Positions 44,752 through 56,171 of a DNA stretch of 64,000 nt are shown here, one piece after another. The notes under the pieces are model-generated. The model had not been told where the DNA came from. It searched no databases and was given only the letters and a program-made list of their open reading frames with translations. The stretch covers positions 11,086,822 to 11,150,821 of the forward strand of contig ML662449.1 in assembly GCA_007570785.1 (NCBI GenBank), written 5' to 3'. Position numbers and translations under genes: made by a program. Source of the stretch: Antilocapra americana (lineage: Eukaryota; Chordata; Mammalia; Artiodactyla; Antilocapridae). Numbering within the stretch: position 1 is the stretch's first letter; each line of letters opens with the position of its first letter.

Positions 44752-45055
44752 ATGTTCATTTCCTGGAACTGCTTTAACAAAGTACCCAGACTGGGTGCCT
44801 TAAAACAACAGAAAGGTATTCTCTCAAAGCACTGTAGCCTTGAAGTCCAAAGTCCAAGTTGGCAGGACCATATACCTTCTAAGGAAGAGTCTTTCCTTGC
44901 CTCTTCCATCTTCTGATGGTTGCTAGCAATCCCTGTTGCTAGCACATCATTCCAAGCTTTGCCTCTGTCTTCACTTAGCCTGATCCCTTGTTTATCTCTG
45001 TGTCCAAATTTCCCTCTTCCTATTAAAACTCCAGGCACATTAGATTTAGGCCTTG
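44752..45055 (-). repeat. MLT1-class LTR, antisense, part 1
   Basis: 'cctggaactgctttaacaaagtaccc', 'gggtgccttaaaacaacagaaagg', 'ccttgcctcttccatcttctg', 'tctgtgtccaaatttccctctt' are the reverse complement of the 3' half of an MLT1/MST-like LTR (solo-LTR remnant of an ancient ERVL-MaLR element). Confidence 0.8.
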
Positions 45056-45999
45056 GAAAGGAAACAACAGTTAGAACTGGACATGGAACCACAGGCTGGT
45101 TCCAAATAGGAAAAGGAGTATGTCAAGGCTGTATATTGTCACCTGCTTTTTTAACTTATATGCAGAGTACCTCATGAGAAATGCTGGGATGGCAGAAGCA
45201 CAAGCTGGAATCAAGATTGCAAGGAGAGATATCAATAACCTCAGATATGCAGATGACACCACCCTTAGGGCAGAAAGTGAAGAAGAACTAAAGAGCCTCT
45301 TGATGAAAGTGAAGAGGAGAGTGAAAAAGTTGGCTTAAAGCTCAACATTCAGAAAACTAAGATCATGGCATCTGGTCCCTTTATTTCATGGCAAATAGAT
45401 GGGGAAACAGTGGAAACAGTGGCTCACCTTATTTTCGCGGGCTCCAAAATCACTGCAGATGGTGATTGCAGCCATGAAATTAAAAGACGCTTACTCCTTG
45501 GAAGGAAAGTTATGACCAACCTAGACAGCATATTACAAAGCAGAGACATTACTTTGCCAACAAAGGTCCGTCTAGTCAAGGCTATAGTTTTTCCAGTAGT
45601 CATGTATGGATATGGGAATTGGACTATAAAGAAAACTGAGCACCGAAGAATTGATGGTTTTGAACTGTGGTGCTGGAGAAGACTCTTGAGAGTCCCTTGT
45701 ACTACAAGGAGATCCAACCAGTCCATCCTAAAGGAGATCAGACCTGGGTGTTCATTAGAAGGACTGATGCTGAAGCTGAAACTCCAATACTTTGGCCACC
45801 TGATGCGGAGAGCTGACTTATTGGAAAAGACCCTGATGCTGGGAAAGATTGAGGATAAGATGGTTGGATGGCATCACCAACGCAATGGCCATGAGTTTGG
45901 GTGAACTCCAGGAGTTGGTGATGGACAGGGAGGCCTGGCATGCTGTGGTTCATGGGGTCACAGAGAGTTGGACACGACTGAGCGACTGAACTGAACTGA
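45056..45999 (+). mobile_element. BovB LINE, 0.94 kb, inside an LTR
   Basis: 5'-truncated BovB in sense. 45120-45338 is open and includes AGIKIARRDINNLRYADDTTL with the RT YADD box at 45246-45257. One A is missing at about 45312 relative to sister copies, shifting the frame by one. The C-terminal part is then open in the new frame for 179 codons (45365-45904), with FELWCWRRLLRVPCT and RSNQSILKEIRPGCSLEG. The 3' end 'gacacgactgagcgactgaactgaactgaa' is intact. A single indel accounts for the break between the two open pieces. It lacks the endonuclease and most of the RT, so it is inactive. Confidence 0.95.
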
Positions 46000-46012
46000 A
46001 CTAATCCAATAT
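46000..46012 (-). repeat. MLT1-class LTR, antisense, part 2
   Basis: 'ctaatccaatat' matches the LTR phrase 'CTAATCCAGTATGACC' between the two insertions; duplicated in altered form after the SINE. Confidence 0.5.
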
Positions 46013-46136
46013 CTAGAGAAGGGAATGGCTACCCACTTCAGTATTCTTGCCTGGAAAAATCCCATGGACAGAGGAGCCTGGCAGGCTACAGACCATAGTG
46101 TCACAAAGAGTCAGACACGATTGAGTGACTAACTAA
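46013..46136 (+). repeat. Bov-tA SINE, 5'-truncated
   Basis: Starts at 'ctagagaagggaatggctac' (head missing) and ends 'gagtcagacacgattgagtg'. Probable diverged TSD: ctaatccaatat (about 46001-46012) and ctaactcagtat (about 46152-46163). Confidence 0.85.
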
Positions 46137-46149
46137 CACTTTCACTTTT

Positions 46150-46290
46150 CACTAACTCAGTATGGCCTCAGCTTCAGTGTATTTATAATGACCCTATTTC
46201 CAGATAAGGTCACATTCACAGGTTCTAGATGGACATGAACTTGGGAGGGGGAGGGGGACGGGGACACTATTTAACTCAGCACAGGAAGAG
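46150..46290 (-). repeat. MLT1-class LTR, antisense, part 3
   Basis: 'cagtatggcctcagcttcagtg', 'gaccctatttccagataaggtcacattcacagg' and 'catgaacttgggagggg' finish the LTR begun at 44752. Confidence 0.78.
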
Positions 46291-46294
46291 ATCA

Positions 46295-46760
46295 GTATGG
46301 GTAGAGAGACTGAGCAGCTTCCTGTGGGGTATGATCTGAAAGGTTTCAAAATGAAAAGCCTTCTTCCCATCCATCAAGAAAGCATGCTACAGTTCCTATA
46401 TTCCACTGTGAGAAAGCTTCCTTTTGTTCTCAATGCTCTTCTAGCACACAATAAAGTAAAAGCAAAACCTGTAATATCGCAAATGCTGTCTGGAGGGATG
46501 GCATCCATAAATCACTATCATCTCATACCTGAGTGGTCATCAGCTGCTTTTAGCATAATAGCCAGCTGATGCAAGGTTCTATCGGAATGGAGCCTGGGAT
46601 CTGAAACTGGAAGGGAGCAGGTGGCATGGGAGACCTAGGAAATGAGACAGCAAGGACAGACTCGGTTTTAGTGCCCACCTGGGGCAAGCTGCCATGTCTC
46701 AGGGAGCACAGAGCACCAGAAACCAGCCACCACAAGGGGGCAAGAAGCAAGCAGAGGTTA
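46295..46760. other. Unique DNA
   Basis: Nothing recognised; a 90-codon plus frame (46297-46569) without recognised domain. Confidence 0.4.
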
Positions 46761-46764
46761 TATT

Positions 46765-46970
46765 CACACTAGTTCACACTCACTGAGCATCTACTATCTG
46801 CCAGATACTATGCGTGGTGCTTCTGCATACACCTGACTCAGACTCCAGGTGAAGAACCTTCCATCTCCCAACTCACAGATGAGATAACTGCAACTCCAGA
46901 GAGGTAGGTAGCCCAGAAAAGGTTAGGAAATAAACAGTAATGATCAAATTCAGGCCCACGTGCTGGCATC
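46765..46970 (-). repeat. MIR SINE
   Basis: 'cactgagcatctactatctgccagatactatgcg', 'actcacagatgagataactgcaactccagagagg' and 'tcaaattcaggcccacgtg'. Antisense. Confidence 0.7.
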
Positions 46971-46974
46971 TGCC

Positions 46975-48145
46975 ACTTCACAGAGGAGAGAAGAGGCAAC
47001 AGAATCCATGATATCAGGACTCACTTCTGCTGGGAGCTGGTCTAGCTTGAAGCCCTCTCACCACATGCTTGGGTTTGTGCTTCTTAACTTCTGCTTTTAA
47101 ACTGGCAGCCGTTTTCTACTGCATTTCCAATGTGCCTCTGTGTGTATCTTGGAGAGAGGGAGAAAGAGAATATATGGGTCAATATAAGCAGACTCTTAAA
47201 AGCTTATACTTTATCATTGTAATAATCATAATATATTTTATTTTACAGCCACTCATAACTGAAGCCTCTGGGCACCCTAACAAAAATAGCTAAAAGAAAA
47301 AAGAAAGGAAATTATATTAAACAAAGGAAATATGACTATAAAACCCCAATAGCCAGGGAACTAAATGAACAACATAAAACCTCCAAACAACAAAACTACA
47401 ATGAAACCAAAGGGGGAAAGAAACCTTTTCACGAGCTTTACCCTGAAGGATTCCACGCTGTGAGATCACATCTGTTTAAAGCATCATAATTTATCGATAT
47501 GACATCAAACCAGGAGCCAGCCATTGTAAACCTTTCCCGCAGAAACTCTCAGAAAACTAACCAGGTGGTCAATGGGGTGCGGGTGGGGGTGTCTGTAGCA
47601 CGTAGCTGGGGCAACAATGGCTTTAAAATTTTATGTTCAAATACATCTATGTGAAGTTCCATATCTGAGCAGTGAGATGCAAAAATTAGTTCATTCCATA
47701 GGTAAGCAAAATTTACAAACAGGACTTTTTTTAAATAGCAATTTTTTTTTTCCAAGATAGTTCACCCATTAGTATTCACTGACTTCTCAAAGTGCTGCAT
47801 CAAATGGACCGTTTTCAAGAACAGATCCTCTCTAGAATGAGCTGCTGAGTCCCAAGTTATGACAGTCTTTGGGGGAAGATAAAGGCCCTTTCATTTGTAA
47901 AGCAACTGAGTTACTGAGTCTATCTCCCATTCTGATGTTGCAGCCTCTTCAAAACCAGGAACTCCTGCTGACCCCATCATAACTCCTCCTGATCCCACCA
48001 TAAACATTCTAACATAAACATAAGAATGACTGCAATTGTCATATTTCTGAGGGCAGTATTTCCCCAAGCAATGGCTTCCCACATCCTTCCTACACATTTT
48101 CCTATTAAACATGGAAAATAGAACCCACTGAGGAAAAGTGTTTAA
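46975..48145. other. Unique DNA
   Basis: Nothing recognised. Confidence 0.4.
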
Positions 48146-48162
48146 AAGGTTTGTAGGATTAG

Positions 48163-48340
48163 ATAAAGACCTACTATATAGCACAGGGAACTCTACTCAA
48201 TACTCTGTAATGACCTACATGGGAAAAGAGTCTAAAAAACAGTGGATATGTGTATATGTAAAACTGATTCACTTTGCTGTACAATACACACACAACACTG
48301 TAAATCAACTACATGCCAACAAAAATAAAAATAAAAAAGA
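48163..48340 (+). mobile_element. L1 LINE 3' tail with perfect TSD
   Basis: 'ataaagacctactatatagcacagggaactctactcaatactctgtaatgacctac', 'actgattcactttgctgtac' and an AAATA-rich tail. Perfect 13-bp TSD tttgtaggattag at 48150-48162 and 48341-48353. Confidence 0.93.
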
Positions 48341-48353
48341 TTTGTAGGATTAG

Positions 48354-48640
48354 GATAGCCTAAGGGTTAACAAAACTTGGTTGTCAAAAACAAATAATTA
48401 CTAAAATGGTGCCTAGGAAAAAAATATGTTTTTCAAAATATTTGTTCATCCTGGAGTAAATTCTAGGTTGGAGTAGATCTAACCCCTGATTAGATCTACT
48501 GAGTGTTTGAATTAGGTCATTCATAGCAAAAAGATGAATCTAGAGTCCAGTGAAGATTCAAAAGTAAAGCAGGTGAGAGAGGAGCGCAGAGAGGGTAGCA
48601 GAGGTGGCGTCACCAGGGGCATATGATGACACAGAAGGAT
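48354..48640. other. Unique DNA
   Basis: Nothing recognised. Confidence 0.35.
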
Positions 48641-48644
48641 CCAC

Positions 48645-48715
48645 ACAGGTCAGAGGCTCAGACCAGCCTGGGTTCTTACCCATGCCCTGGTGCTTAGTAG
48701 CTGGGTAACCTTGGA
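48645..48715 (+). repeat. MIR SINE, left part
   Basis: 'cagcctgggttcttacccatgcc', 'ttagtagctgggtaaccttgga' match the MIR head and core; interrupted by a 36-bp insert. Confidence 0.75.
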
Positions 48716-48751
48716 CACAACTGAAGCGACTTGGCATGCAGAAAGCATGCA
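48716..48751 (+). repeat. 36-bp Bov-tA 3' stub with TSD
   Basis: The insert reads 'cacaactgaagcgacttggc' then 'atgcagaaagcatgca', i.e. the last bases of a Bov-tA SINE. It is flanked by perfect taaccttgga copies at 48706-48715 and 48752-48761. Removing the insert and one copy restores a continuous MIR core. Confidence 0.8.
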
Positions 48752-48761
48752 TAACCTTGGA

Positions 48762-48830
48762 TAATTCACTTAACTTCTCTGGGCCATCATTTTCTCATCT
48801 ATAAAATGATGAAGAATTGCTAAACAAACT
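48762..48830 (+). repeat. MIR SINE, right part
   Basis: 'taattcacttaacttctctgggcc' and 'ttttctcatctataaaatgatgaag' continue the MIR. Confidence 0.78.
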
Positions 48831-48834
48831 TTGC

Positions 48835-49345
48835 TCTTTTTATTTATGGAAGCCCTTGAAGTTCTTCAAAGGAATAACCCAAATCTCCTGGCTAGCTCTC
48901 AGACACATTATTCGGTTCAAAGATCAAGTAGTGGAATGATACATATAGAATGATACTATTTGTGCTTGAAAAAAGAGGCCACTGAAATAACACTGGGTAA
49001 TTTCTACAGGCCTGTGGACACACATATGTAAGAATACACAAAAATAGAGGCTAAAGCACATGGGCCAAGTCACGAGGTGGTCTCTCCAGGGATCAGCCCC
49101 AGATTGAGATAGAAAGAGTACATCAAGGCCTTATTACTTAAATATTTCAGAAGAGACAATACTGTATTTATTTATTCCTTATGCATGAGAAAAGAAAACT
49201 TTTATGTAGCCAACAAAAACTAGCTTCTAGCTTATTTCAGGAAATACAGTAATACTAGAAGAATCTCTACTAATCAGTTAATGAGAGCAGGTGTTAAGAT
49301 GAGGCCAAAACATGAAGAGCCCAGAGTTCTATGCAGAAAGATAGT
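48835..49345. other. Mostly unique DNA
   Basis: A weak old L1-like stretch at about 48930-49050 ('atgatactatttgtgcttgaaaaaagagg') cannot be assigned firmly. Nothing else. Confidence 0.35.
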
Positions 49346-49362
49346 TAAGTAGGGTTTCCCTT

Positions 49363-49586
49363 CAGTTTAGTTCAGTTGCTCAGTCGTGTCCGACTCTTTG
49401 TGACCCCATGGACAGCCTCATGCCAGGCCTCCCTGTCCATCACCAACTCCCAGAGTTTACTCAAACTCATGTCCATTGAGTCAGTGATGCTATCCAACCA
49501 TCTCATCCTCTGTCATCCCCTTCTCCTCCTGCCTTCAATCTTTCCCAGCATTAGGGTCTTTTCAAATGAGTCAGCTCTTCACATCA
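49363..49586 (-). mobile_element. BovB LINE 3' end with TSD
   Basis: 'cagtttagttcagttgctcagtcgtgtccgactc' through 'cttcaatctttcccagcattagggtc' to 'gtcagctcttcacatca'. Perfect 10-bp TSD ggtttccctt at 49353-49362 and 49587-49596. Confidence 0.94.
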
Positions 49587-49599
49587 GGTTTCCCTTACT

Positions 49600-50118
49600 G
49601 AACCAATTGAAAGAATTGGCTCCAAACTTTTCTGGAAATGAACCCTGTAAGGCGCTGATATGTAAAGTGGATTTGCAGCTGGGGCTGGGGAAGTTCTATA
49701 ATGGTTTGAAAACCTGGATGGGGTCCCGTGTGCCCCAACATGTCAACCAGAGAGCCACCAGCCTTCCCTTCCACCATGTACCTGCCAGCCATAAGACATG
49801 CATCACCTGGTTGATGTCTGCCCACTACCACCAGTATTAATCAAAGCCCAGAGCCTTTAGTACTTTATCACTTTGGAAATGCAGATTCTAAGTGACACCG
49901 ATAACAGATCTGGTAAACTTCAGACTTGCTCTTCAGCATTGCTCAATTTAAGCATGAAAAGCATCTGTAGGCCTTTCTGGAAAGATATGTTCTTCTGTGC
50001 ATGCCAGAGGTAAAGGTACCACCAGTGCCCAAAGAGATCAGAAATGAAACAACCTCTCACAGCCTGGGATTGCCTAGTGACCAAAATGTACTTCTTAACT
50101 TTAGATGTAGAGTTGGAA
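49600..50118. other. Unique DNA
   Basis: Nothing recognised. Confidence 0.4.
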
Positions 50119-50120
50119 TC

Positions 50121-50242
50121 AGGCTCAAGAGGGAGGGGACAGATGTATACCTCTGGCTGATTCACACTGTTGCATGGCAGAAACCAACACAACATTATAA
50201 AGCAATTATCCTCCAGTTGAAAATAAATTTTTTTAAAAATTT
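50121..50242 (+). mobile_element. Ruminant L1 3' tail
   Basis: 'ctcaagagggaggggacagatgtatacctctggctgattcac' then 'gcatggcagaaaccaacac', 'gcaattatcctccagttgaa' and an A-rich end: L1_BT-type 3' UTR. I see no clear TSD. Confidence 0.9.
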
Positions 50243-50244
50243 GA

Positions 50245-52815
50245 TTTCAAACTAGGTTACCCAAACCTTCAATGGACTCTTATTTAGATTAGCCAATCAA
50301 AGCAGGAAGACTACAGATGACTGGAGACATCATTTGGAACTTACACCAAAATGACTGTGATATTTTCTTCCACAAACAACTTTAAGAAATGCATTCAATC
50401 ACATAAATAAAATAGGAAATAATATAGGATTATTGCTCTGTGCTGAGCAAAGAGAAAGAGAAAAGCTACCAGGCTCTAAAATGCAAGAATATCAAGAGGA
50501 AGGGAAGATTTTCCTTCTTTCTTTAGCACATTTTGCACGAATCAGATCCTAGATAAAGCCTCCTGCTGGGAAGAGGTGCTAATGGCTCAACACACAGAGC
50601 TTATTTAAGAAGAAGGGAAAATGTAGGAATTTGAACTAAATTAAATATCAACTCACTTGGGAGAAAATTTTATGTAGCCTCTTTTTTGGATTGTATAATT
50701 CAAAAAAAAAAATAGAGTCAGTTCCTATTCATCAAGTAGACATCACTCAAACAGTTTGAGTTCAATTTATGGGTATGTGTGTCTGTGTTTTAAATCAACA
50801 TTTGGGTTTAGCAAATTAGTGCAGGTTTGCCTGTTTTCTGGTGTAAGGATCAGTTCCAGATCTGTTTTTAAGCACCAAGCTATTGAAGGATTATTATTTT
50901 TAGAATTCATATTCCTTTTTAATCCCCTAATCCGTTCAGGGGAAATGTCCAGATTGTCAACCCAACACAAGAGAAAACCTCAATGAAGCAGCAAAGAAAA
51001 AATACAAAACAATAGACAAATAACTATGGGATATATTGTTCAGCTTTTGTTGAGCTTGAAATGTGCCAAGTTGGAAACAGGAGAGAGGTTTGTGATATTC
51101 CACTGGAACATATTGTCACTGTTATAACCAGCCCACATTCACCGGAGCTGCCAATTATTCCCCAGCCACCATTTTTTTCCTTTAGATTGATCTCCTGCTT
51201 GAGGCTGTTTCACACCCATGACTCTGAAGCTTCCCTAGTGGCATGTTGGCTAATTAAGAGCAAAATCCATCTCTTGATGAAATAATGCTGCCACTGAAAA
51301 GGAATTCTACATTTTTTTAAAATTCTTAATCAGGCAGGAAGGAGCAGTATTTTAACACTTATATTAAGCATAGGAAAAAGGTCTATAGCTAGCAATTAGC
51401 AATGATGAAAAGGACAGCGATTTAAAGCATGTTGCAGTGACATTTTTATCAAATTAAATGAGTTTGCTAGGCCCACCAGCTGCATATGCTTATTGTCATT
51501 TACTGTTTGGACAGCAACACATCAGCTACTGAGTATCAGGAGGTGCTGAATTTAATAAGTCATTTTGACACTGGTGTGAAACGAGCAGATCAGCATTCTG
51601 AGGAATGTGTTCACACTCTGAACAGACAGGCAGACATTCTAAGCATGCGAGGTGACACCAATCAACAGGAAGAAATGATGAAAGCCAGGCTAGGAAGCAG
51701 GCAGCAGCCACAGAGACACACCACGGTGAGGAAAGAAAAAGATATACAATACACACACACACACATGCCAAACCTACTTCTTGGTTTAGCTAGACAGAGC
51801 ATCTAAAGAAGCAAAGATTTTTTCAGAAACACTTGAATGTGTACCTATTCTTGACTGTTAATTTCCATTTACAATTTAAAAACCTACACAGCACAGTTCC
51901 CCTGTAACAACCGCTAGAATAAGCTGATAGATCTTCAGTTATTTTTTTGTTCCTCTCATGTTTGAAATGGGGCATCCCATTCAAAAGAACAAACCATTTT
52001 TTTTCTCAGTGTGCTGGGAAAATAAAAGTTTCAGTTGTTCCTTTCCACCTAATATGTTTGCTCTAAACTGATCGCTCTGCTCAGGTGGGACAAAGCAATG
52101 CTACTTGGTGTTGATTTATAGTGGGGTGAAGGTATACGTTGTGTTCAAAACTCCTGCTTGGAACATGAGATGTGGAATGACAATCTGATAATCCCAGGAG
52201 CTATTTAGGTCAAAGGAGAGATCTGATACCAATGTCTTAGCCGTGTACCAGGCATGAGAGCTAAAACACACCAGAAAGTCATTTGCCAGTTACCCCTTAA
52301 ACATGCAGGTGTAATTTACAGCCTAACAAAGGTGACTAGTAATTACTTCATGGCTTCAGAAGTTTCTAATGCCATCTAGTGGAAATACTAAAGTGTAAAT
52401 CTGATCACCTACACTTCAAAAGGGAGCCTAAAATCCCAGATAATATATCATTATGCTGCCACATATTCAGAAAAACTCAACACCAGAGTCCAATCTCAAA
52501 TATATTTCAAAAAATTTGCTACGGTGCTTTCACAGGACTAGAACGTGCCTTGAAAAATAAGACTGACCCAGAATGCCCTTGGATGCCTGTCAATCACCAA
52601 TGAAATAATGATTAGCACTACTCCACACCACTACCATGCCTAAAAAATCACTTTCCTCAACACTATTCTCTCTCTCATCTTCTAAACTCTAGAATCTAGA
52701 GCTGGACTATTTGGCAGATTTTTTAATTATTATTTTGCAAGCAGAGTGGGTTCAACAAAATCTGAGCTACCTTTTGAAGTAAATGTTTTACTGATTTTAA
52801 TCTTAAAAAATAGTA
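50245..52815. other. Repeat-free block, 2.6 kb, candidate conserved noncoding DNA
   Basis: The longest stretch without a recognisable repeat. Around 51.03-51.72 kb it is rich in homeodomain/SOX-like words (gctaattaag, gcaattagcaatg, ttatcaaattaaatg) and shows no decayed LINE/SINE grammar. The only simple repeat is a CA run at 51750-51765. The 106-codon frame (51486-51806) is not convincing as coding. Confidence 0.4.
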
Positions 52816-52816
52816 C

Positions 52817-53024
52817 ATGCTGTGTGCTCAGTGGCTCTGTCATGTCCAACTCTTTGCAACCCCATGGACTGTAGCCTGCCAGGCTCCTCTGTCCATGGGA
52901 ATTCTCTAGGCAAGAATACTGGACTGGGCTGCCATGTCCTCCTTCAGGGGATCTTCCCAATACAGGGATTGAACCCAGGTCTCTCGCATTGCAGGCAGAC
53001 TTTTTACCATCTGAGCCACCAGTA
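52817..53024 (-). repeat. Bov-tA SINE
   Basis: Antisense: 'tgtgctcagtggctctgtcatgtcc', 'gaattctctaggcaagaatac', 'ttgaacccaggtctctcgcattgcaggc' and the head at the right. Confidence 0.93.
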
Positions 53025-53029
53025 TAAAA

Positions 53030-53394
53030 GAAACTAAAGATATTTTGCAAGCTTCATTCTAGGAGCTGTTCAATTTTCAGTGAACTCTTCATAGGGTTTC
53101 CTCCAGTGGAATTCTATAGTGAAATTTTGAGCAGGAAGAATAGCATTAGGGATTTTGTCCTTCCTTCTAAGATGGTCACCAAGCAGCTTTAGCCATGGGG
53201 TTGTGACTCAGGAGTCAAAAGATGTTTCACATAATGATAAAAAAAAAAAATTAAAAAGGAAAGGAAAGAAATAGGCCATATTTCACTTTGCATGTGAAGA
53301 TGCCTAGGTAAGTAGCAGTCTACCTGTCACTTTCCTCTGTACCATATCTCAAAAACAGTCCTCTCCAGAGGCATGGTGATAATAAGAAAAATCA
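53030..53394. other. Unique DNA
   Basis: Nothing recognised apart from an A-run (53241-53250). Confidence 0.35.
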
Positions 53395-53562
53395 CTGAAA
53401 CACTGGGTCCTGGTGCAAATTAATGTGAAACTCAGAGCTGTTCAGTTCTCTTCCTCCCACTTCAATTTCCTCATCTATCAAATGAGGAAGTTGGACTTGA
53501 AATCAACTCAAAGGCCCTTTCTTCTTTAAAACTATGGTCTAGAATTTCAAGACCAAAACTCA
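53395..53562 (+). repeat. MIR-family SINE
   Basis: 'acttcaatttcctcatctatcaaatgaggaagttggacttgaaatc...aaaggccctttc' matches the MIR variant with the 'TGAGGAGGTTGGACTAGATGA' 3' part. Confidence 0.65.
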
Positions 53563-53564
53563 AA

Positions 53565-55535
53565 TCTTCTGTTTCACTGTAATAAATTTAAAGGTATTAC
53601 TTTCACCATAGCAATTTTACTTTATAAAAAAATCTAATTTTATTAAAATTATTTTATTAGTATGAGTCTTACAGTGAATTTAATGTTTGGACCACTATCA
53701 ATTTTAAAAACAATTTATTTGTAAGAAGAGAAGGCTACAGTTTAAATAATTACTATATTTAAAGAATTAAAAATAGAAAGTATATCTTTTCTATATACAC
53801 CTATCTTAGTATTATTATGCTGAGTAGAATATATTTTATTTTAGCATATTTGTAAAATAAAAAGTATTTTTCACTAGGAAAGAAATATATAGCCCTCTCA
53901 GATGTAAAACCATAAAAAAGAAAGAAGGAAGAAAAAGGAAAAGAAAAAAAGAATTTGTAGTTCTAATATCCAAAGGCAGCAGACTGTCTGTTTAACCATG
54001 GAAGAACCCTCTCAATCTTTTCTTTGTGCATAGTATTTACATAATTCATATCAGATGGTATATAAAAACCATATATACATTGATTTTCCTAATAACATCT
54101 GACTATAAAAATATAATTTATTATCTTAGGAAATTGTTTAAATATACAATACATAAAGAAAATTAGAATCCCCCAGAATCCCACTACCCAGATATATCCT
54201 CATTTACTATTTTATTTCTTTACAGTTCTTTTTCTATGCATAATTTAACACAGTTAAGCTTATATTACATATTCTGATTTTAAGTATAATTAACCCAAGA
54301 AGAGTCATTCACAAGTCTTAGTTGGAAGATGTTACAAAGAGGATCTTAATCACAGATTATATCTGCCACTGCTAGTTTATTCATTTTTCGTAATTATAAA
54401 AAAGAAAAATAAAAACCCTATACACTCAGGTCATTCAAAATGAATACTTAGAAGCAGAAAATTATTACTCAAGTTCCTTGTCAATGCAATGGCATTACAT
54501 TGCTGAATAAAAATCAGTTTAAGTGAAGGGAGAAAAAAGGGCTTTCTGGATTTAGCAATTCTGCAAACACAATGTCACTGTCATTTAATGACTGTAGTCT
54601 TTATTTGAGGCTAGAAAAGAGGTGGTTTTGTGTGAGGTAAAGAATATTGTCCCCCAAACACACTTCCTGATACTGAAAAATAATAAAACCAATAACAATT
54701 AATGGAAAATTCACAGACCCTAGCTTCTTCCAGGTTTGTAAATCCCCTTGAAAATATCTAATATAGTCAGATTCCTGATCAGAAAATCTAAACAGAGTAA
54801 GATGGCATTTATAAATTTTCAGAAAGTGGGTTCTTCCTCAAGAACAACAGTCATTTTTGCTGATCCCTTCTCTCTGGCCCTGTGTCTATAGCCTTTCCCT
54901 CATCAACTGAATCTTTGTCTTTTCTTTTCCATATTCAGAGAGAAGTTTTTCTTTCCACAGTGTGTGTTCTACACTGCATAGCTCCATTACAATTCTAGTC
55001 TCCAATTCATACTTAACTTTCTGACAGTCCTTCATTATTTTATCCATTTTTTCCACATTCTTTCCTATTATATGTTAATCTCAACCTTATTGCTTTTGGG
55101 GGTACTGCCAATGTAAATATCTTTAACTTATAAGGTGTTTTTAATTTTCCAAAATGTTTCCTTTATTTAAAATAAAAGAGAGTGTATATAGAAAGATACA
55201 AATAATAGCAAATACTCATGATTCTTTTTCCACATATAATAACTGTTAAGTTTGTCATGTTGCTTCAGATTTTTTTTTCTACAAATAAAATATCATAGGT
55301 GAAGTACAAACCTCTACAGCCCCCAGGTGAAATCATTTTGAACATGTGTATCCAGTTTACATTTTCATACTTTTACTACTTCTATATGTATCCATAAGGA
55401 ATCTATACCTAATGGACTGTGTTTATTAAATTTCTGGATGCTGCATCATACTAAAAATGGTATTAGGCTACAACTTTGATTTCTCTGAATATTGCATTCT
55501 AGGCAGAACCCATGTTTAGGGGGTCCAACTGAGAC
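53565..55535. other. AT-rich DNA, 2 kb
   Basis: Very AT-rich. 54160-54240 and 55310-55400 ('agaatcccactacccagatatatcc', 'catttttctatgca'-type words) look like old LINE debris, but I cannot name the family. No gene. Confidence 0.4.
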
Positions 55536-55539
55536 ATCA

Positions 55540-55757
55540 TCTGATACCGGAATCCACAGCCAGACACAGGAGTATGGTGCCTTCACACGTCCACTCCTGG
55601 TCTTTGAGCCACTCCAACTGCTTCAAACAGAGCACAGTTAAGCTGTCCACACTGCCACGTCCAAACTGTAGATCTGTGAGCAAAATAAACAGTGACATAG
55701 TTTTAAGCCACAAAGTTTTGGGGTAATTTGTTAGGCAGCCAAAGTAACTTGAATAGC
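55540..55757 (+). repeat. MLT1-class LTR, 3' half
   Basis: 'gtgagcaaaataaacagtgacatagttttaagccacaaagttttggggtaatttgttaggcagccaaagtaactt' is the MLT1 3' end including the AATAAA-type signal. Solo remnant. Confidence 0.75.
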
Positions 55758-55764
55758 TTCTTTC

Positions 55765-56168
55765 CACTCCCTGTTCTGGTTCCCCCACTTCCTATCTGGC
55801 CTCCTAGGGGTACTGTCTCAATAAATCATCTACATATAAATCCAAAAGACCAGGACAGAGTTATAGGATAAGGTACATCAAAGGAGAAATGTATAATTTC
55901 TCTTTAAAGGTAAAGTCTGTTCTCTTTAAAACTTAGTGAGATGCTGTTTGTGAAGTACCAGTCATTGGGTAAAGAAAGCAACTGAGCTAAAGCTAAAAGG
56001 AAGGGAAAGGAATAAATGTATTCTCTGAGTTCTTGTCTGAGGAACCACATTAATGGGAGAGATAGAGAATCAAGAAGCATCTAGATTTAGTGCTCTTGCA
56101 AACAGAAGTATTTTGTAGAGGCTCTTATAAAAGCAGTGCTTCAAACTTTTACCTTAAAGAATCTCCTC
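55765..56168. other. Unique DNA
   Basis: Nothing recognised. Confidence 0.35.
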
Positions 56169-56171
56169 CAT

